Positions 60,862 through 64,000 of a stretch of 64,000 nucleotides of DNA are shown here, one piece after another (positions within the stretch are counted from its first letter, which is position 1; each line of letters starts with the position of its first letter). Location of the stretch: contig CAMVIM010000020.1 of NCBI GenBank assembly GCA_947167515.1, positions 1 through 64,000 of the forward strand, written 5' to 3'. The translations under genes and the position numbers were made by a program. This stretch comes from an uncultured Prevotellaceae bacterium (lineage in GTDB: Bacteria > Bacteroidota > Bacteroidia > Bacteroidales > Bacteroidaceae). A model generated the notes under the pieces. That model was not told where the DNA came from and ran no database searches. It saw only the letters and a program-made list of their open reading frames with translations.

Positions 60862-62490
60862 GTGATAAAGAGAAATTTGAGAATATTATTATTTTGTTTC
60901 TTCGGCTTGTGGGCGGTGGCTGTTTCGGCTCAGGATGGGCTGAAGCGTGACTTCTGGTTTCATGAAGCTGAACGTCAGAAGTTGGCGAGTAACTACGATG
61001 CTGCCATCGACCTGTTTGACTATTGCCGCCAACTGAATCCGCAGAGTGCGGTGGTGCTCTACGAACTGGCCGACTTGTACCGCTATGTGAAGAATGACAG
61101 TCTGGCGATGGCGTCGCTGGAGCGAGCGGTGGAATTGGAACCAGAGAACTACTGGTACAGGAATCTGTTGGTGTCGCTCTATCTGGAAAATCACCGTGAG
61201 GACGATGCGTTGGCGGTGGAGGAGGACATGGCGCGCCGATGGCCCGAGAAGAGTGAAGTGCTGATGATGTTGCTGGGACTGTATGAACAGAAGCATGACT
61301 TTGCCAACATGGTGAAGGTGCTGGACAAGATAGAAGTAAAGGAGGGGAAGAGCGAACAGCTATCGATGGAGAAGTTCAGGCTGTTCTTGCAGATGAACGA
61401 CGAAACGAAGGCGTTTGAGGAGATGCAGGCATTGGCCAAGGAGTATCCGAACGATGTGCGCTATCAAGTGGTGATAGGTGACCTCTATCTGGATGCCGAC
61501 AAGAAGGATGAGGCTTTGCGGCAGTTTAAGGCGGTGGAGGAGAAAGACCCTGAGAATGTGGCGTTGCTGTTGTCGCTGGCTAACTACTACAGGGCTGAGG
61601 GGGCTGACTCGCTCTATCAGCGGTATCTGACCCGCCTGCTCACCCACAAGGATGTGGACGAACAGACGAGGGTGAGAATGTTGGGAGTGCTGGTGAGGGA
61701 GAACCTGACAAACGGGGCTGACTCGACGGCACTGCTGACGCTCTTCGACCGTGTGCTGGCGGAGCCGCAGGAGAGCACCGACCTGCTGGAACTGAAGGTG
61801 CGCTATATGGTGACGAAACGTATGCCCCACGAGCAGGTGAAGCCTTACCTGAGGCAGATGCTGGAACTGGATCCTGAGAACGGAATGGCTCGGCAGCAGC
61901 TGCTTTCCTATGCCATTCAGGAGGAGGATACGCTGGGCGTGGTGGCCATCTGCAAGCCTGCGGTGGAGTATAAGACCGATGACCCTGTATTCTACTACTA
62001 TCTCGGCGTGGGCTACTTCCAGCTGGACGAGAAGGAAAAGGCGCTGGAGACATTCAGGGCAGGATTGGAAAAGGTGGAGAACGGAGAGAATGAGAGCAAG
62101 TTGCAGATGAGAGTGAATATGTTTGCCCTGATGGGTGACATCTACCATAGTTTGGGACAGGACGAGAAGGCTTTTCAAGCTTACGACTCGTGTTTGGTCT
62201 ATAAGCAGAACGATGCGATGGTGCTGAACAACTATGCCTACTACCTCTCGCTGAAGAAGAAAGACCTGCAACGGGCGGAGGAGATGAGCCGCCTGTCAAA
62301 CGAGCTGGATCCCGACAATGCCACCTACATGGACACTTACGCATGGGTGCTCTTCCAGCAGAAACGCTATGAGGAGGCGAAGGAGTGGATGGACAAGACG
62401 GTGGAAGTGATGGAGCGCGATGGTGAGGAGATGAGCGACGACGTGGCAGACCATATCAAACAAATCAACAAGAAAGTTAAGAAGAAATAG
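60862..62490 (+). CDS. Exported TPR protein
   Basis: A 542-residue protein from a GTG start, with signal peptide IKRNLRILLFCFFGLWAVAVSAQ. About ten to twelve TPR units follow (NYDAAIDLFDYCRQLNPQSA, KKDEALRQFKAVEEKDPENV, QDEKAFQAYDSCLVYKQNDA, KRYEEAKEWMDKTVEVMERD). Such proteins scaffold envelope assemblies in the periplasm. It is conserved between dut and the DUF4292 gene in related bacteria. No catalytic motif is seen. Confidence 0.9.
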   Translation: MIKRNLRILLFCFFGLWAVAVSAQDGLKRDFWFHEAERQKLASNYDAAIDLFDYCRQLNPQSAVVLYELADLYRYVKNDSLAMASLERAVELEPENYWYRNLLVSLYLENHREDDALAVEEDMARRWPEKSEVLMMLLGLYEQKHDFANMVKVLDKIEVKEGKSEQLSMEKFRLFLQMNDETKAFEEMQALAKEYPNDVRYQVVIGDLYLDADKKDEALRQFKAVEEKDPENVALLLSLANYYRAEGADSLYQRYLTRLLTHKDVDEQTRVRMLGVLVRENLTNGADSTALLTLFDRVLAEPQESTDLLELKVRYMVTKRMPHEQVKPYLRQMLELDPENGMARQQLLSYAIQEEDTLGVVAICKPAVEYKTDDPVFYYYLGVGYFQLDEKEKALETFRAGLEKVENGENESKLQMRVNMFALMGDIYHSLGQDEKAFQAYDSCLVYKQNDAMVLNNYAYYLSLKKKDLQRAEEMSRLSNELDPDNATYMDTYAWVLFQQKRYEEAKEWMDKTVEVMERDGEEMSDDVADHIKQINKKVKKK

Positions 62491-62520
62491 TCCATACAAG
62501 ATACTCAATACGCATAAAAT

Positions 62521-63201
62521 ATGAAAAATAAGTTTTTCACTTTTCACTTTTCACTTTTCACTTTCCTTCTTTTGCTGACCTTGGCATCTTGCCATTCCAG
62601 CAAGAAGGGCACCAAGGAGACGGAGGACAAGACGAAACCGACCACAACGGTGACCACGCAGACCTCGAAGGGAGAAAAGGAAACAAAGTCGAAGAAAAAG
62701 GACAAGGAGCAGGCAAGCTCCGATAAGTCGAAGATAGCGGCTGGCACGAACTTTACCTCCAGAGTAAGGGTCACAATTACCCAGAACGGAAAGGACATCA
62801 CCACCAACGGCACCCTGCGTATGCGCTACGACGACGTCATCCAGATTGCGCTGGTTGACCCTGTGGTGGGCATGATGGAGGTGGGACGCATGGAGCTCTC
62901 GCCCGACAATGTGCTGATTATTGACCGCATCAACAAGCGTTACGTGAGCACCACCTACGAGGAGTTCACAGCTCTGAAGAGCCGTAACATCGACTTCAAG
63001 ACCATACAGGACTTCTTCTGGAAAGAGGCGAAGGCGGGTGACAAGTTCTCTTACACCATCCCTGCCAAGAAGGACATCAGGCTGGACCTGAAACTCTCCG
63101 ACAAGGGAAATTCCGCTAACTGGAGTACCCACACCAGCGTGTCGAACAAATACACCAAGACGGATGTGAACGAACTGTTCCAGAACATGGTGGATCGCTG
63201 A
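62521..63201 (+). CDS. DUF4292 lipoprotein
   Basis: A 226-residue lipoprotein. The signal peptide MKNKFFTFHFSLFTFLLLLT is largely encoded by four TTTTCAC heptamers, and ends at lipobox LASC (Cys24). A Lys/Glu/Thr-rich linker (about 25-70) leads to the DUF4292 domain (VRVTITQNGKDITTNGTLRM, DVIQIALVDPVVGMMEVGRM, LIIDRINKRYVSTTYEEF), related to LolA/LolB-like lipid-binding folds. A role in outer-membrane lipoprotein or lipid handling is plausible but not shown. It follows the TPR gene by 30 bp. Confidence 0.88.
   Translation: MKNKFFTFHFSLFTFLLLLTLASCHSSKKGTKETEDKTKPTTTVTTQTSKGEKETKSKKKDKEQASSDKSKIAAGTNFTSRVRVTITQNGKDITTNGTLRMRYDDVIQIALVDPVVGMMEVGRMELSPDNVLIIDRINKRYVSTTYEEFTALKSRNIDFKTIQDFFWKEAKAGDKFSYTIPAKKDIRLDLKLSDKGNSANWSTHTSVSNKYTKTDVNELFQNMVDR
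62534..62561. repeat. Four tandem TTTTCAC heptamers in the DUF4292 signal peptide
   Basis: Four exact 7-bp units begin 13 bp after the ATG and encode the hydrophobic core of the signal peptide. A change of one unit would put the gene out of frame. Confidence 0.92.
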
Positions 63202-63253
63202 GAATGGCCCTAACAGGCAAGCATGACGAAACGTAGAAACCCCCGATGATAAG

Positions 63254-64000
63254 GTGAAAAAGCTACTTCTCTTCCTATTGACGATGGCCTTGGTGCTTCC
63301 TCTCTCTGCCCAGAGCAGAGGGAAAGGTGGCACTACGACCCGACGCACCACGGTGACTCGGAAGAAGCAGCCGCAAAAGAAACAGCAACCGAAGAAGGCG
63401 ACACAGAAGCCTGTGGATAAGAAAACCCAGCTGCGCAACGAAAAGGCTGCCACCCAGAAGGCCAGACAGCAGTCGCAAGCGCAACTGGCACAACTGAACA
63501 AGAACGTGAAGGCGAGCCTCGACAGTGTGCTCGTCCTCGACCATCAGATTGTGCGTCAGCAGCAATCCATCGACAGTCTGAACAAGGATATTACCCTGCT
63601 CGAAACGACCATCGACACCCTGAACCTTCAGCTGGACAGGCTACAGAAGGAACTGGCTCAGAAGAAGAAACGCTATGCCAAGGCGATGGTCTATATGCGC
63701 AAGAACCGCTCCGTGCAGAACAAGCTTATGTTCATTTTCTCGGCAGATAACTTCACTCAGATGGTGCGCCGCATGCGATACCTGCAGGAATACAGCACCT
63801 TCCAGAAAGCGCAAGGCGAACTCCTCAAGGAGAAGCAGGCCGAGGTGAGGGAGAAGCAGAACGAATTGCTGGCAGCCAAGACGAGGAAAGAACAGAACCT
63901 GCAGTCGGTGGAGCAGAAGAAGGTATCCCTGCAAGGCATGAAGCAGAACTGTCAGACACAGGTCAATTTCCTCAACCAGAACATCGCCACCGTGCAGAAG
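63254..64000 (+). CDS. EnvC/M23-like murein hydrolase activator (partial)
   Basis: The first 249 codons from a GTG; the gene runs off the window. Signal peptide KKLLLFLLTMALVLPLSAQ, then a very basic Lys/Arg/Gln/Thr-rich stretch (about 22-75) and a long coiled coil (about 80-249; QLAQLNKNVKASLDSVL, LQKELAQKKKRYAKAMVYM). The segment NKLMFIFSADNFTQMVRRMR is the typical EnvC-like break between coils. A C-terminal LytM/M23 domain is expected beyond the edge but is not seen. It follows the DUF4292 gene by 52 bp. EnvC-type proteins act with FtsEX, and ftsX is at 42285-43154. Confidence 0.88.
   Translation, partial: MKKLLLFLLTMALVLPLSAQSRGKGGTTTRRTTVTRKKQPQKKQQPKKATQKPVDKKTQLRNEKAATQKARQQSQAQLAQLNKNVKASLDSVLVLDHQIVRQQQSIDSLNKDITLLETTIDTLNLQLDRLQKELAQKKKRYAKAMVYMRKNRSVQNKLMFIFSADNFTQMVRRMRYLQEYSTFQKAQGELLKEKQAEVREKQNELLAAKTRKEQNLQSVEQKKVSLQGMKQNCQTQVNFLNQNIATVQK

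Overview
This 64 kb window comes from a member of the Bacteroidota, most likely a Prevotella-like Bacteroidales. The signs are: TAnnTTTG promoter boxes with an upstream TTTG; many lipoprotein and TonB-dependent receptor genes; a candidate type IX secretion tail; a fused SecDF; meso-diaminopimelate dehydrogenase together with DapB; and families largely confined to this phylum (DUF4835, DUF3127, DUF3098, DUF4292, DUF2851, DUF4249, DUF5723). Most of the window is chromosomal backbone. I see no prophage, integrase, transposase or CRISPR array.

Layout. 1-11.3 kb: a pseudo-protease/TPR protein, recN, a DUF4835 protein, a TM2 protein, a LURP-one-like protein, coaBC, dnaN, an SSB-like DUF3127 protein, a DUF2264 protein and a lipoprotein, with palindromic repeats between the 3' ends of genes. 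11.5-22.7 kb: a tight six-gene operon that is the most unusual part of the window. It encodes a receiver-PP2C phosphatase, a membrane coiled-coil/beta-propeller protein, a propeller-type sensor kinase whose phospho-acceptor His is an Asp, a soluble histidine kinase with an intact His, a TonB-dependent receptor with a TPR-like N-terminal extension, and a one-module A-T-TE peptide-synthetase-like enzyme whose thioesterase nucleophile is Cys. It ends at a perfect 25-bp hairpin. 23-29.7 kb: ddh, secDF, an EEP-family phosphodiesterase, a rhomboid protease and HU. 29.9-30.1 kb: a rod-like structured element resembling 6S RNA in shape. 30.1-39 kb: a cell-envelope cluster (candidate T9SS cargo, two lipoproteins, a DUF5723 barrel, a TonB receptor and its DUF4249 partner). 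39.1-39.2 kb: four palindromes in tandem at a 23-bp period.

39.3-48.8 kb: a DedA-like protein and a polytopic membrane protein on the minus strand, then miaB, ftsX, DUF3098, uppP, truB, queA, folK and a DPP4-type peptidase. This run links tRNA modification, cell division and lipid-carrier recycling. 48.9-64 kb: a TPR sensor kinase that also lacks its phospho-acceptor His, a metallophosphoesterase, a WbqC-like protein, lepB, dapB, a DUF2851 protein, tRNA-Arg(CCT), a nucleoside kinase, a BASS transporter, dgt, dut, a TPR protein, a DUF4292 lipoprotein and the start of an EnvC/M23-like murein hydrolase that runs off the end.

Two themes recur. First, signalling or enzymatic domains have lost catalytic residues (two pseudo-histidine kinases and one pseudo-protease). 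Second, short repeats invade coding sequence: heptamer arrays in folK and in a lipoprotein signal peptide, and an intergenic-type palindromic element inside the DPP4 gene. All functional statements are from reading the sequence; no database search was run.
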